A stretch of DNA of 64,000 nucleotides from Rhodalgimonas zhirmunskyi (GCA_030848925.1 JANFFA010000002.1:62001-126000), one strand, 5' to 3'; shown: positions 50,951-61,317, counted from the stretch's first letter. Program-made: numbers and translations. The notes: generated from the sequence alone by a model not told the origin.

Positions 50951-53100
50951 CGCCAGAACCTCCCCCAGGTTTTCGCCATCTCGGGTTGGTGCGTATCGCG
51001 CACCGTATCGTACAGCCGCCCGTTCACGTTCAACTTCGCCCCCCCATTTCGGGAAAGAGACTTGACCACGATCTCGTTCTTACGCCGGGTTGCGGTCCCG
51101 ACAGCCCAGCTCAGCGGCATCGTGAACCGAAGCCCTTTATCGAAAGTGCCTTCGCCAAAGTCCGACGCCGAAACGTTGGTTTTGGTCGCGTAGGCCCCGA
51201 TGCTCCAACCGTTGTCAAACTCGCGGTCGATCGCCACGGTCGCACCCCAATCTTTCGCAAGATATCGTCCCACGTCGAGTTGCCCATGGAAGTCATTTCC
51301 AAAGTCGTAATAGGCCGAAAGATGACCCGTAGCGACATTGTAATTCTGCACTCCGAACAGCTGATCGAAGTTACGCTGCGCCACGTAGTTTAGCTCCGCT
51401 CCAAGTGCGAGACGGCTCCCAACCGGCTTCCAGAGCAACTCTCCAGAAACGCCAGCATACATCGTTTCGAGATATCCAACCGTTAACCGGCTATAAATAT
51501 CATTTCCCAGACGGCCATACTTCGCCAACGTAAGGTAGTCGATCTTGGGGTCATTACCCCTGGAATACTTCGCTGCATCCGAGCGCACCGCAGGAAGGGT
51601 CCCCGCACCCGCGCCAAAAGAATTGAGCCCCGGCGTCTGATCCCCGATGTTACCCGTTGCCTTCACCGTGACTGCGCCCGACAGCACCCAGCCCGGAGCA
51701 AGGTAGTAGTCGCCCGCGATCTGCGCACCGACATCCACCCGAACCGGGTTGTCAGGATCAAAAACGCTCAACTTCGCATAAGGGCCCAAACTCCAGCTCA
51801 GCCGAGGATAGGTTCCATCGACCATCTCGACCCCGTTCCATGCAGCCGCGCCTCCGCCAAAGGTAACACGATCGTACATCCGCTCCGCCGGAGCATTCTC
51901 CAACCGCTCCACATCGCTACGCGACATGCTCACGCTGCTCAGCGGCACTCCATTCGAAACCTGCACAACTTCGAAGGTCTCGACCGATGCAGGCAAGTTG
52001 CGGCTCATGACACGTGCAGCACGGCCAACCGCCTGCGCCTCGATATCCCAGCGCGTATTCCGCACGAGAACACGGGCATGACGACCATCAAGCTTGATCC
52101 CTTCAAGAACCAAGCCCTCGCGGGCGAGCCCCGCAGCAAGCGCCGTTTGAGCACCGGCCTTTGTCCCGGGTGTTGTCGTCCATCCCAGATCGCTGGCAGA
52201 AAACTTCGGTCGCACCATAACTGGCAGCGGCGCGGTATCACCCCCGCCAGGAACAGGTGAACTCTTGGGGTTGAGCGCGATGGTGAAATTAAGCCCGACC
52301 TCCGAACCGTAAAGGTAGTAGGCCCCCATGCGAAGCGCATTGTTCAACTGATAATCGACACCCACGTTCCACGGACTCTTGCGTGTAAAAAGGTTCGCGC
52401 CCTTGTCCTGAGACTGCCCCGTCTCGTTTGGATAGGCATCGGATGAATATTCGATCGCAAACTGAAGCTTGTCGGTCGCCTGATAGCTTACGCCACCAAA
52501 CGCGGATACAGGGCCTCGGAACCAACGGTCATAAGTTGGCACACCACCCGCACCGATGATGGTCGTCGGTCGCGTGCCCATGGTTGCAAAACTATTGTAG
52601 CTGCCAAGCCGCCCCCAGCCGATACCGCCCGTAAAGCGCAGGCGATCCGAGAAAGATTTCGTCGCGACGATGTATTCAGATCCGTAAAGTCCCGTGCCGA
52701 TCAAATCCCGCAGGCCGATGGCAACCGCCGGACGATACTTGCCCTCCTTCAGAAGCAGGTAACTGACATCGAACGAGCGATCATAATATGACGAGTTTGG
52801 ATAAACCGTTGCGCCCGGAATACCACGACCCGGGCGATAGTCTCTCAGTGCCGAATAGCGGAACGTGCCCGACAGTCGCGGCAATATCTGAAACGTCAGC
52901 ATCGTCCGCGACTGATTGGACCAATAAGATAACGTCGTCGCCAGCTCCCCGTCAGGTGCCATTTCCGCCGTCGGCATGTCGATCAGCCCACTGGGCGTGC
53001 CATACATGTTTTTCGAACGCGTCAGCAGAGGCTCCCCGAAGGCCACGTTCGAAGGAAAAGCCAACAACATGGTGAGGCTCGCCGCCGTGAGTTTCCGCAT
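50947..53100 (-). CDS. yjbH: YjbH/GfcD-family outer-membrane protein
   Basis: 717 residues from ATG 53100 (ATG 53109 also possible) with signal peptide (ending NVAFG). The YjbH/DUF940 family builds a beta-barrel pair thought to secrete exopolysaccharide with YjbF and others. Seen here: GTPSGLIDMPTAEMAPDGEL near the start, SFSDRLRFTGGIGWGRLGSY, alternating hydrophobic strands along the protein, and C-terminal NGRLYDTVRDTHQPEMAKTW. It heads the leftward operon yjbH-yjbF-epimerase. A YjbG (GfcC) gene is missing between F and H. Confidence 0.9.
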   Translation of the reverse strand: MRKLTAASLTMLLAFPSNVAFGEPLLTRSKNMYGTPSGLIDMPTAEMAPDGELATTLSYWSNQSRTMLTFQILPRLSGTFRYSALRDYRPGRGIPGATVYPNSSYYDRSFDVSYLLLKEGKYRPAVAIGLRDLIGTGLYGSEYIVATKSFSDRLRFTGGIGWGRLGSYNSFATMGTRPTTIIGAGGVPTYDRWFRGPVSAFGGVSYQATDKLQFAIEYSSDAYPNETGQSQDKGANLFTRKSPWNVGVDYQLNNALRMGAYYLYGSEVGLNFTIALNPKSSPVPGGGDTAPLPVMVRPKFSASDLGWTTTPGTKAGAQTALAAGLAREGLVLEGIKLDGRHARVLVRNTRWDIEAQAVGRAARVMSRNLPASVETFEVVQVSNGVPLSSVSMSRSDVERLENAPAERMYDRVTFGGGAAAWNGVEMVDGTYPRLSWSLGPYAKLSVFDPDNPVRVDVGAQIAGDYYLAPGWVLSGAVTVKATGNIGDQTPGLNSFGAGAGTLPAVRSDAAKYSRGNDPKIDYLTLAKYGRLGNDIYSRLTVGYLETMYAGVSGELLWKPVGSRLALGAELNYVAQRNFDQLFGVQNYNVATGHLSAYYDFGNDFHGQLDVGRYLAKDWGATVAIDREFDNGWSIGAYATKTNVSASDFGEGTFDKGLRFTMPLSWAVGTATRRKNEIVVKSLSRNGGAKLNVNGRLYDTVRDTHQPEMAKTWGRFWR

Positions 53101-53253
53101 GTTTTGCATCCTGCCTGCCGTGCTATCCAATACGCGACAGTCTATGCGAGCACCGCTCTAAAAAACAGCATCCTATTTAGGCTCCCACCGATACCGGCTG
53201 CACTGTGCCAATAATGCAAGCGCCGCCAACCTCCGGATCGACCTGAGCCCGCT

Positions 53254-54786
53254 CTAAAAAAGCCAGCCCAGTTCAACCACGGCAGCTCCGATGACCGCGC
53301 CGACCAACATGGACAGAACCCACCACCAACTCTTCTTAGGGACAGGAGGGGCAGGAGGGCCTTCGCTCTGCCGGATAAGAGCGGCTTCGACCAGCCCGGG
53401 CAACCTTGGCCCGAACCGCGCCAGAACCGCCAGCGTCCGCCGCCCATCGCGAAGGAAAGCGCGCGGCCCGATCGATTTGCGAATGTAATCTTCGACGATC
53501 GGTTTCGCCACCTGCCAGATATTGAGTCGCGGACTCAGGCTTCGCGCAACCCCCTCGACGACAACCATCGTGCGCTGCAACAGGATCAGCTCGGTTCGCG
53601 TCTCCATACCGAAGCGTTCCGTCACATCGAAAAGGTAATTGAGCAGCCGTCCCATACTGATTTGGCTGGCATCCATCCCGAAAATCGGCTCACCCACAGC
53701 ACGCAGCGCCCTAGCGAATTCGTCCACATCCCGGTCAGCAGGCACATACCCCGCTTCGAAATGCACCTCGGCGACACGCTGATAATCACGCTGGATAAAA
53801 CCGAACAGGATTTCGGCATAAACCCGGCGCGTGTATTCGTCGATATGCCCCATGATCCCGAAATCATAGGCGATAATGTCGCCATTCGCGGCGACCTTCA
53901 GGTTTCCCTGATGCATATCCGCATGGAAAAACCCATCGCGCAGCGCGTGCGAAAGAAACAACTGCAACACCCGCTCGCCCAGCGCATCGCGATCATGACC
54001 GGCAGCATCCAGCGCATCGTTGTCACCCAGCGGCAGGCCCTCGGCCCAGCTCATCGTCATCACACGGCGGCCCGAAAACGCCCAGTTGATCTCGGGCAGG
54101 CGAAAGCCTTCATCATTGCCCGTGTTCGCCGCGAATTCGCTGGCCGAGGCGCTCTCAAGCCGTAGGTCAAGCTCGCCTTTCACCACGCCTTCGAAATGCG
54201 CGATCACATCGCGCGGCCTCAGCCGACGCGAGGCCGGCGAAAGAAACTCGATCACGTCCGCCGCAAAATAGAACGCATCGATATCGCGCGAAAATGCCCG
54301 CTCGATACCGGGTCGCAGAACCTTGACCGCAACCTGTTCACCGGTTTCGCAAAGTGTCGCCTTGTGCACCTGTGCGATCGAAGCGGCGGCAACCGGCTCA
54401 CTGAAGTCCGAGAACACCTCGCGCACGGGACGGCCCAACTCTTCGCGAATGGCCTCCTTGGCGCGTTCGGTCGGAAACGGCGGCAACTTGTCCTGCAAGA
54501 CGCGCAACTGCACGGCCAGATCATCCCCCACGACATCGGGCCGCGTACTCAGAACCTGTCCGAACTTGATATAGGCCGGGCCCAGAGCGGTTAGTGCCCG
54601 CGTCGCGGCCGGCATGTTGGGATCGCCTTTTTCACCCAGCCACTGAAACGGCCAGACCACCCCGCGCAGGACCATCCGCACCAGTCTGGGCGCCTCGAAC
54701 GCATCAAGCACGACCTTCATCGCGCCGGTTCGCTCCAACGTCGCGCCTGTGCGGATCAGCCGGATGATGTTATGCGGCCCCCTCAC
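53254..54786 (-). CDS. ubiB: UbiB-family ABC1 kinase-like protein
   Basis: UbiB supports ubiquinone biosynthesis with an atypical kinase-like domain. 510 residues from GTG 54786, overlapping the ubiE stop (GTGA). Seen: the KxGQ motif in [33 protein letters not shown] (Ala-rich replacement of the P-loop), [13 protein letters not shown] and [13 protein letters not shown] catalytic-type motifs, and two C-terminal membrane segments (near 475-510; [20 protein letters not shown]). The gene order with ubiE is standard. Confidence 0.95.
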   Translation of the reverse strand: MRGPHNIIRLIRTGATLERTGAMKVVLDAFEAPRLVRMVLRGVVWPFQWLGEKGDPNMPAATRALTALGPAYIKFGQVLSTRPDVVGDDLAVQLRVLQDKLPPFPTERAKEAIREELGRPVREVFSDFSEPVAAASIAQVHKATLCETGEQVAVKVLRPGIERAFSRDIDAFYFAADVIEFLSPASRRLRPRDVIAHFEGVVKGELDLRLESASASEFAANTGNDEGFRLPEINWAFSGRRVMTMSWAEGLPLGDNDALDAAGHDRDALGERVLQLFLSHALRDGFFHADMHQGNLKVAANGDIIAYDFGIMGHIDEYTRRVYAEILFGFIQRDYQRVAEVHFEAGYVPADRDVDEFARALRAVGEPIFGMDASQISMGRLLNYLFDVTERFGMETRTELILLQRTMVVVEGVARSLSPRLNIWQVAKPIVEDYIRKSIGPRAFLRDGRRTLAVLARFGPRLPGLVEAALIRQSEGPPAPPVPKKSWWWVLSMLVGAVIGAAVVELGWLF

Positions 54787-55526
54787 AGCTTCCAGCCCGA
54801 ATGAAGGCAAGCAATTCCCATCGTCAGGTTGCGGTACTTCGCCTGTTCGAATCCGGCTTGCTTCACCATTCCAAGGAATGTCTCTTGATCTGGGAATTTT
54901 CGTATAGATTCAACAAGATACTGATAGGAATCCCGGTCGTTCGCGATTGCTTTTCCAAGCCTCGGAATGATGTTGAACGAATAAAGGTCATAGACCTTTT
55001 GCATCATGTCATTCGGGATCTGGCTGAACTCCAGAACCATCAACCGCCCGCCCGGTTTCAAGACGCGATACGCCTCGTTCAGCGCCTCCTGTGGCCGGGT
55101 CACGTTCCTGATGCCGAAGCTGATCGTGTAAACGTCGAAGGTGTTGTCCTCAAACGGCAGCGCCATCGCATCGCCCACCACCCAGTCAAGGCTGCCGGCC
55201 ATCTGTGCCGCCTCGGCGCGCTTGCGCCCCTCGATCAGCATTGGCTCGGTCAGGTCCAGCACGGTCGCATGGCCGTGTCCCGCGCGCTTGAGAAACCGGA
55301 ACGAGATATCCCCGGTACCGCCGGCAACATCCAACAGGCGCTGGCCCGGGCGCGGCGCCAGCCAATCCATCATCGCATCTTTCCAGATCCGGTGAATCCC
55401 CATGCTCATCGCATCGTTCATGACATCGTACTTATTGGCCACAGAGCCAAAGACGCCCTGAACCCGCCCCGCCTTTTCGCTCTCGGGGATGTCCTGAAAT
55501 CCGAAATGCGTGGTTTTCTCGTTCAT
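54783..55526 (-). CDS. ubiE: Demethylmenaquinone/ubiquinone C-methyltransferase UbiE
   Basis: Transfers a methyl group from SAM to the quinone ring. 247 residues from ATG 55526; an upstream open frame is not supported. It has SAM site [38 protein letters not shown] and the C-terminal [17 protein letters not shown]. The last block is the UbiE signature. It is the first gene of the ubiE-ubiB unit and divergent from mutM, with 92 bases between. Confidence 0.96.
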   Translation of the reverse strand: MNEKTTHFGFQDIPESEKAGRVQGVFGSVANKYDVMNDAMSMGIHRIWKDAMMDWLAPRPGQRLLDVAGGTGDISFRFLKRAGHGHATVLDLTEPMLIEGRKRAEAAQMAGSLDWVVGDAMALPFEDNTFDVYTISFGIRNVTRPQEALNEAYRVLKPGGRLMVLEFSQIPNDMMQKVYDLYSFNIIPRLGKAIANDRDSYQYLVESIRKFPDQETFLGMVKQAGFEQAKYRNLTMGIACLHSGWKL

Positions 55527-55618
55527 GACTCTTGCCTTACCGGTTGCGCACCCCTCTCTATAACGGGCCACACCCGCGCACAATGCGCCGCAATGACCAC
55601 CCGGAGGGCCATCGCCCG

Positions 55619-56470
55619 ATGCCAGAACTGCCCGAAGTCGAAACCGTCCGCCGCGGCCTTGCGCCCTCGATGGAAGGCGCGCGGATCGCCCTCGCACAGG
55701 TCAACCGCCCCGATCTGCGCTGGCCGTTCCCGCCACGCATGGCCGAACGCCTCAAGGGTCAGCAGGTAGAGCGTCTGCGCCGTCGTTCGAAATACATCCT
55801 CGCCGATCTTTCCTCGGGGGAATCACTTCTCATCCACCTCGGCATGTCGGGTCGGATGACCGTCTCGGGCGACCCCCTGGGGCAATTTGTCCACACCCAC
55901 CCGGCGCAGGAAAAACACGACCACGTCGTGCTCGACATGGACAATGGCGCACGCATCACTTTCAACGACCCCCGCCGCTTCGGCGCGATGGATCTTCTGC
56001 CCACCGACACCGCACAGTCGCATCCCCTGCTCGCCAAACTCGGCCCCGAACCGTTGGGCAACAGCTTTTCCGAGACCTATCTCGTCGAAGCACTCAAGGG
56101 AAAGAACACCCCGATAAAATCCGCCCTCTTGGATCAGCGGATCGTTGCAGGCCTCGGAAATATATATGTGTGCGAGGCGCTTCACCGCGCCCGCATCGCA
56201 CCAACCCGCAAAGCCGGGCGTATTGCGCAAGCACGGGTCGGCTCGCTCGTCCCCATCATCCGCGATGTCCTGAACGAGGCCATCGCGGCGGGCGGTTCCT
56301 CCCTCAAGGATTTCCGACAAGCCAGCGGCGAGCTGGGCTATTTCCAGCATGGATTTCACGCCTATGACCGCGAAGGTGCGCCCTGCCCGACACCCGGCTG
56401 CTCCGGTACGATTCGCCGAATCGTGCAAGCGGGGCGCTCAACCTTCTACTGTCCGCAATGCCAAAGATAG
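55619..56470 (+). CDS. mutM: Formamidopyrimidine-DNA glycosylase MutM
   Basis: Removes oxidised purines such as 8-oxoguanine and nicks the site. 283 residues from ATG 55619, with the required start [14 protein letters not shown]: Pro2 is the catalytic N-terminus and Glu3 assists. The C-terminal zinc finger keeps four Cys ([13 protein letters not shown] and FYCPQCQR). [20 protein letters not shown] is the helix-two-turn-helix part. Length is normal. Confidence 0.96.
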   Translation: MPELPEVETVRRGLAPSMEGARIALAQVNRPDLRWPFPPRMAERLKGQQVERLRRRSKYILADLSSGESLLIHLGMSGRMTVSGDPLGQFVHTHPAQEKHDHVVLDMDNGARITFNDPRRFGAMDLLPTDTAQSHPLLAKLGPEPLGNSFSETYLVEALKGKNTPIKSALLDQRIVAGLGNIYVCEALHRARIAPTRKAGRIAQARVGSLVPIIRDVLNEAIAAGGSSLKDFRQASGELGYFQHGFHAYDREGAPCPTPGCSGTIRRIVQAGRSTFYCPQCQR

Positions 56471-56539
56471 CTTGATCCACTCTGCGACATTGGTAAGGCT
56501 GCAGTTCGAAAATCGAAACAAGCGAAAGCGGAAAACCTC

Positions 56540-57316
56540 ATGGCCTATGAGACGATCATCGTCGAAGTAGAAGACCACGTCTGCCTCATCAAACTCAATC
56601 GCCCCGACGCCCTCAACGCGCTCAACGCCCAATTGATGAGCGAATTGGCGAAAGCGGCCAGCGAGGCGCAGGAAAACGAAAAAGTGCGCTGCATCGTTCT
56701 GACCGGTTCGGAAAAGGCTTTTGCCGCTGGTGCCGACATCAAGATGATGAGCTCCAAGAGCTTTGCCGATGTCTTCTCCGAAGACCTCTTCACGCCCGAA
56801 ACCGATGCCATCGGTCGGGTGCGCAAGCCAATCATCGCTGCGGTCGCCGGCTATGCCCTTGGCGGCGGTTGCGAACTGGCGATGATGTGCGATTTCATCA
56901 TCGCCGCCGACACCGCCAAGTTCGGACAACCCGAAGTCAACCTCGGCGTCATGGCCGGCATCGGCGGTACACAGCGCCTGACACGGCTCATCGGTAAATC
57001 CAAAGCGATGGACATGAACCTGACGGGCCGCTTCATGGACGCCGAAGAGGCCGAGCGTTCGGGCCTCGTCTCACGCGTGGTCCCGGCCAAGAAGCTGATG
57101 GACGAAGCGATGGGCGCGGCACAGAAGATCGCCGAAAAGAGCCTGATCTCGACCATGGCGATCAAGGAATCGGTCAATCGCTCCTACGAGACGACCTTGC
57201 GCGAAGGCCTCCTTTTCGAGCGCCGCGTTTTCCACTCGCTCTTCGCCACCGAAGATCAGAAGGAAGGCATGGCCGCCTTCGCCGAAAAGCGCGAACCACA
57301 GTTCCGCGACCGGTAA
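56540..57316 (+). CDS. Enoyl-CoA hydratase
   Basis: Hydrates the enoyl-CoA double bond in fatty-acid beta-oxidation. The 258-residue crotonase-fold protein has the CoA/oxyanion blocks [12 protein letters not shown] and [15 protein letters not shown], with catalytic Glu in GGCEL and a second in [11 protein letters not shown], then [16 protein letters not shown]. Both acidic catalytic residues are present. It stands as a single gene between mutM and the regulator. Chain-length preference cannot be told. Confidence 0.94.
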   Translation: MAYETIIVEVEDHVCLIKLNRPDALNALNAQLMSELAKAASEAQENEKVRCIVLTGSEKAFAAGADIKMMSSKSFADVFSEDLFTPETDAIGRVRKPIIAAVAGYALGGGCELAMMCDFIIAADTAKFGQPEVNLGVMAGIGGTQRLTRLIGKSKAMDMNLTGRFMDAEEAERSGLVSRVVPAKKLMDEAMGAAQKIAEKSLISTMAIKESVNRSYETTLREGLLFERRVFHSLFATEDQKEGMAAFAEKREPQFRDR

Positions 57317-57331
57317 TCCGCACGACACACC

Positions 57332-57365
57332 AAAGACCGGGCGCCATGACCCGTGCCCGGTCTTT
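57332..57365 (+). terminator. Terminator of the enoyl-CoA hydratase gene
   Basis: AAAGACCGGGC and GCCCGGTCTTT make a perfect 11-base stem around a 12-base loop, ending in T-rich sequence, 15 bases after the stop codon. Its symmetric A/T ends make it usable on both strands. Confidence 0.85.
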
Positions 57366-57422
57366 CTGCTTACTCGGTCCCTGCGGCCCTGCTTCCTTGA
57401 CAAGCCTAGCGCGCCTGCCACA

Positions 57423-58187
57423 TTGCCTTTGGTGAATACATCTAGGTGGATCGTTTTCTTGTCACTTGGCCAGCGCTTGATAGACGCATGCCGCAGGCGT
57501 GATCTCAGCCTTGCTGCCGCGTGTCGCGCAGCCGGCCTCAAATATTCGACACTCCACGCCCAAATCTCCAACGATCGCGCGATTCCCTTCGAAAGCGTCG
57601 ATCGGATCGCCACCGCTCTCAATATTCCGGTCGGCTATTTTTCCGAAACAAGGCCTTCGATCAACATCCTCGCCACCCCGGATGCGACTGATGAACAAAG
57701 GAAAACCGCCGAGGATACCGCCGAAGGACTGATCATCAAGGTGGCGCAGGATCTTGAGCCCGCGATGCAGATCAGCACGGATGAAATCCTCGACTGGCTC
57801 ATCACCAACGAGGGGCGACTGATCAACCACGAATGGTTTCTCGAACACGTCGACCTGTTCCACATCGCCAAACCCGGCGATCCTGCGCCCGTTCCTTTTC
57901 GGATCGGCTCAAAAAGTCTCGCCGCGCGCTATCTCAATCTGTTGGACAAAAACCAGTACGATAACGTCGTCGGCACGTTCGATCCCGGCTTCGTCCGGAA
58001 ACTGGTCGAAGCACATCTGCAAGCGGCCCAACAGCGTTATATGATCACCGACATGATCATCGACGAGGTAATCGACGGTCGGCGCGTATCGGGAACCTAC
58101 CGGCGCATTCTCGCTCCGGTCGTCACCCCCGACGGCATACCGCTGATGTTGCTTTACTCAAAACTCACTAAAGTCACCGCACGCTAG
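57423..58187 (+). CDS. XRE-type helix-turn-helix protein with PAS-like C-domain
   Basis: 254 residues as drawn; the start is uncertain (GTG 57432 or another is possible). The N-terminal 75 residues form a Cro/CI-type helix-turn-helix (RDLSLAAACRAAGLKYSTLH, then SVDRIATALNIPVGYFSE). The C-terminal part (about 115-250) resembles a sensor domain (LRYLNLLDKNQYDNVVGTFD-like segment, YRRILAPVVTPDGIPLMLLY, PAS-like). Its 3' end overlaps by 30 bases with the gene coming from the other side. Probably a transcription regulator with a small-molecule or redox input; targets unknown. Confidence 0.75.
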   Translation: MPLVNTSRWIVFLSLGQRLIDACRRRDLSLAAACRAAGLKYSTLHAQISNDRAIPFESVDRIATALNIPVGYFSETRPSINILATPDATDEQRKTAEDTAEGLIIKVAQDLEPAMQISTDEILDWLITNEGRLINHEWFLEHVDLFHIAKPGDPAPVPFRIGSKSLAARYLNLLDKNQYDNVVGTFDPGFVRKLVEAHLQAAQQRYMITDMIIDEVIDGRRVSGTYRRILAPVVTPDGIPLMLLYSKLTKVTAR

Positions 58188-58829
58188 AACATGCGCCAGA
58201 TCTTTCGCTGAAATCGCGACGATCATGTGGTCGTTGCCGCGCCCGAACGGCTCGTCCGGGGTCCAGCAGATAGAGTAGGGCAGCCGATAGGTAAAACCGT
58301 AGTAATCCGCAAACCGGGCCTGGCTTTTCGGGATAAAGGCATACATCCAGTCGAACTGCGGCCATGTCATCGCCGCAAGGATCATGCTCAACCGGGCAAA
58401 GGCGGTCAGAACTCGGCGCTTCCCGCGCACCTCTTCACCAAAATAGAGCTCACCAAAATAGACCAGCTTGCCACCGATCATCTCGCCCACTGGCGGCGCG
58501 ACCCATTCGATCGCCCGCTGCCCACCACCATATTGCGACGCCGCCGTCCGCATCAGGTAGTGATCGAGTTTCTCCTCACGTAGGTCATAAAACTGCGCCG
58601 CAAGCCCCCCAACCCGCGCATTCTCCTGCATCAGAAAGGCCCAGAACGCCGTGCCCTTGGTGAAGTCGTTGCGCAGAATAGAAAACATCGGGCTTTGAAA
58701 CGGTTTTCCCGTTGCGGACACGTGATCGGGGATATCCTCGAAATCATCTTCGGCACGACAATCGAAGCCGGCGTCGTGAAGCCTGCGCAATAGTCGCCCC
58801 GACTGCACCAGAAGGTCGTTCTGTATCAT
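58158..58829 (-). CDS. Conserved hypothetical protein, convergent with the regulator
   Basis: Unrecognised 223-residue protein from ATG 58829 (upstream open frame not supported). It is soluble with a mixed alpha/beta texture (MSPQFDWM-like Trp-rich segment MTWPQFDWMYAFIPKSQARF and GFTYRLPYSICWTPDEPFG). The central stretch QYGGGQRAIEWVAPPVGEMI could belong to an N-acyltransferase-type fold, as the family of autoinducer synthase-like proteins have similar layout, but no motif proves it. Its C-terminal 10 codons overlap the preceding plus-strand gene. Confidence 0.7.
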   Translation of the reverse strand: MIQNDLLVQSGRLLRRLHDAGFDCRAEDDFEDIPDHVSATGKPFQSPMFSILRNDFTKGTAFWAFLMQENARVGGLAAQFYDLREEKLDHYLMRTAASQYGGGQRAIEWVAPPVGEMIGGKLVYFGELYFGEEVRGKRRVLTAFARLSMILAAMTWPQFDWMYAFIPKSQARFADYYGFTYRLPYSICWTPDEPFGRGNDHMIVAISAKDLAHVLACGDFSEF

Positions 58830-59114
58830 GTGCCCCCGACAGTTGCTGCTTTCGTTCGCCGCGTGGCTATCACAATTGAATTCCCCATGGCCAGCACATC
58901 CCTGACGTGCGAAACGAAACAGGCCCGCCCGCGCTCCCCGGCGCAAAGCGCACAAGGACGGCGCTTTCCAAGTTGCAATTCCCAGCCAAATCCGTATTAA
59001 GCGCCCCAGAACATGCGCGTGATGCCCGCTTTGGCAAGAATCATGCCCCGGTTGTCGGGGGGCCTTCGGGGTCGTGCGCTGAACCGTATTGACCCAGATG
59101 AGAAGGCCCGAAAC

Positions 59115-59378
59115 ATGGCAAATTCAGCACAAGCAAAAAAACGCGCCCGTCAGAACGAGCGCCGCGCAGCCGTTAACAAGGCGCGCCGTTCGCGCATCCG
59201 CACCTTCCTGCGCATGGTCGAAGAGGCGATCGAGTCCGGCGACAAGGAAGCCGCACAAAACGCTCTGCGCGTCGCACAGCCCGAATTGATGCGCGGCGTG
59301 ACCCGCGGCGTCTTCCACAAGAACACCGCAGCGCGCAAAATGTCGCGCCTGTCGGCCCGCGTGAAGGCCCTCGGCTAA
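59115..59378 (+). CDS. rpsT: 30S ribosomal protein S20
   Basis: Small ribosomal subunit protein. 87 residues from ATG 59115, with the typical start [20 protein letters not shown] and C-terminal [20 protein letters not shown]. It is all-helical and strongly basic. It precedes dnaA as in other Rhodobacterales. Its own terminator follows. Confidence 0.97.
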   Translation: MANSAQAKKRARQNERRAAVNKARRSRIRTFLRMVEEAIESGDKEAAQNALRVAQPELMRGVTRGVFHKNTAARKMSRLSARVKALG

Positions 59379-59403
59379 GCGATTCTGCAACAGTTCAGCA
59401 AGA

Positions 59404-59436
59404 ATGGGGCGTCTCCTGCGAGATGCCCCATTTTCC
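59404..59436 (+). terminator. Terminator of rpsT
   Basis: ATGGGGCGTCTC and GAGATGCCCCAT form a 12-base stem with one G-U pair, loop CTGC, followed by TTTTCC. It lies 25 bases after the rpsT stop. It separates rpsT from dnaA expression. Confidence 0.85.
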
Positions 59437-59895
59437 ATTTTCGCCTTATTTTATTGACTTATAAGCACTTCGCAGATTCTTTTGATGAAATATCCGAGTC
59501 AAGTGTGAAGTTTCGTTGCGGCTGCGCCTAGCCGATTGCTATCCATACCCTTGCGAGTCACTTTCGCCTTCGGGGGAACCAGATCCAACCGCTTCGACAA
59601 GCCGCGTCTATCGCGGGCTGCACTTGTCCGATCGGACGGGCCCATATCGGCCCAAGGACTGCTCCCATATCGGAGGCTCAGATGCGCAGTTCTTCTATTC
59701 CGTTCTCTGGGGAGAGACGGTTGGGACAGTGGGGAATTGCACGTCTGCAGAGACTGGTCAGCAATTGAGAGTTCCGGCGCACCGCTGCTGCCGCAGTGCG
59801 ACTCTATTCTGCTGCCACCTCTGTCTTCGTGGCTTGCCACAACTCGGGATGGCTTCCTGGGGTGTGCGGGGATATCGCCACTGACTTGGGAAAAT
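59437..59895. other. Long leader or origin-proximal gap upstream of dnaA
   Basis: About 460 bases without a convincing gene. An AT-rich part at 59440-59510 contains TTGACT (59454-59459), a possible -35 box with a weak -10 near 59477. The rest is GC-rich with several small inverted repeats (for example GGGCCCATATCGGCCC at about 59638-59654). No TTATCCACA-type DnaA box was found by eye. It may be a long dnaA leader or part of the replication control region. Confidence 0.45.
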
Positions 59896-59913
59896 ATGGT
59901 GGAACGGGGTTCA

Positions 59914-61302
59914 ATGACGCAGGAGCAATGGGGTGAAGTACAACAAGCACTTCTCAAAACGGTCGGGAAGAACAACTTCAAAACTTGGATAGAGCCGCTC
60001 GAATTCGACAGCCTCTCTGAAGGTGTGGCAACGTTCAACGTGCCAACGTCATTTCTCGGAAACTATGTTAAGCAGAATTTCGGCGAGGTCATCCTATATC
60101 AGATGACGACCGTCGGCGCAGACGTGAAAAGAATACAGTTTCACGTACCGGCGACCGCAAACGACAACTCCGCCAAAACGGCGAAGCAGATCAATCAAAC
60201 CGCCGCGCCACTCACTTCGCCCAAGTCGCACCATGACACAGGTGCCCCGCGCGATGATGTTTTGCCCGGCGCCCCTCTTGATCCGCGCTTCACCTTCGAC
60301 AGCTTTATTGTCGGCAAGCCTAACGAACTCGCCCATGCCGCCGCCAAACGCGTCGCCGAGGGTGGTCCGGTTACCTTCAATCCGCTCTTTCTCTATGGCG
60401 GGGTCGGACTGGGTAAAACGCACCTGATGCACGCCATCGCACACGAGCTTCAGGCGCGTCGCCCCGATCTCAACGTGCTCTACCTTTCGGCCGAACAGTT
60501 CATGTATCGCTTCGTGCAGGCCCTGCGCGATCGCAAGATGATGGATTTCAAGGAAATCTTCCGCTCCGTCGATGTCCTCATGGTCGATGACGTGCAATTC
60601 ATCGCTGGCAAGGACAGCACGCAGGAAGAGTTCTTTCACACCTTCAACGCGCTCGTCGATCAACAGCGGCAGATCATCATTTCCGCCGATCGCGCCCCAG
60701 GTGAGATCAAGGACCTCGAAAACCGGATCAAAAGCCGCTTGCAATGCGGCCTCGTCGTCGACCTGCACCCAACGGATTACGAACTCCGCCTCGGCATCCT
60801 GCAATCCAAGGTCGCCGGTCAGCGGGCGCAGTATCCCGAACTTGCAATGGCAGACGGCGTGCTCGAGTTTCTCGCCCACCGGATTTCGACCAACGTGCGC
60901 GTGCTCGAAGGGGCCCTTACCCGGCTTTTCGCCTTCGCCTCTCTGGTCGGGCGTGAGATCACCCTCGAACTGGCGCAAGACTGCCTTGCCGACATCCTGC
61001 GCGCCTCCGAGCGCAAGATCACCATCGAGGAAATCCAGCGCAAGGTCTCCGAACACTACAATATTCGTCTCAGCGACATGATCGGCCCCAAGCGCGTGCG
61101 CAGCTTTGCCCGCCCGCGGCAGGTCGCCATGTTTTTGTGCAAGCAGCTCACCTCGCGCTCCCTCCCCGAGATTGGCCGCCGCTTTGGCGGACGCGATCAC
61201 ACCACCGTCATGCACGGGGTTCGCAAGATCGAGGAACTGCGCCAGCAGGACGCCCAGATCGAAGAAGACATCGAACTTCTGCGCCGCGCCCTCGAAGCCT
61301 GA
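59914..61302 (+). CDS. dnaA: Chromosomal replication initiator DnaA
   Basis: Starts chromosome replication at oriC. 462 residues from ATG 59914 (ATG 59896 would add six residues). N-terminal domain I (WGEVQQALLKTVGKNNFKTW), a polar linker, AAA+ domain with Walker A GGVGLGKTH and Walker B VLMVDDVQFI, and the C-terminal DnaA-box binding signature GRRFGGRDHTTVMHGVRKIE. All key motifs are intact. A long open frame upstream does not belong to the protein. Confidence 0.97.
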   Translation: MTQEQWGEVQQALLKTVGKNNFKTWIEPLEFDSLSEGVATFNVPTSFLGNYVKQNFGEVILYQMTTVGADVKRIQFHVPATANDNSAKTAKQINQTAAPLTSPKSHHDTGAPRDDVLPGAPLDPRFTFDSFIVGKPNELAHAAAKRVAEGGPVTFNPLFLYGGVGLGKTHLMHAIAHELQARRPDLNVLYLSAEQFMYRFVQALRDRKMMDFKEIFRSVDVLMVDDVQFIAGKDSTQEEFFHTFNALVDQQRQIIISADRAPGEIKDLENRIKSRLQCGLVVDLHPTDYELRLGILQSKVAGQRAQYPELAMADGVLEFLAHRISTNVRVLEGALTRLFAFASLVGREITLELAQDCLADILRASERKITIEEIQRKVSEHYNIRLSDMIGPKRVRSFARPRQVAMFLCKQLTSRSLPEIGRRFGGRDHTTVMHGVRKIEELRQQDAQIEEDIELLRRALEA

Positions 61303-61317
61303 CCAGCCTCAAATCCC

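Noticed and set aside
59536-59913. N-terminal extension of dnaA
   Set aside because: The upstream 120 codons show no similarity to DnaA; the protein normally begins with the domain I seen from 59914.
59499-60038. Minus-strand open frame across the dnaA leader
   Set aside because: It overlaps the start of dnaA, has atypical composition and no recognisable motif.
60094-61215. Long open frame on the minus strand inside dnaA (373 codons)
   Set aside because: It is a mirror of the GC-rich dnaA coding strand; it has no ribosome site or domain, and dnaA is certain.
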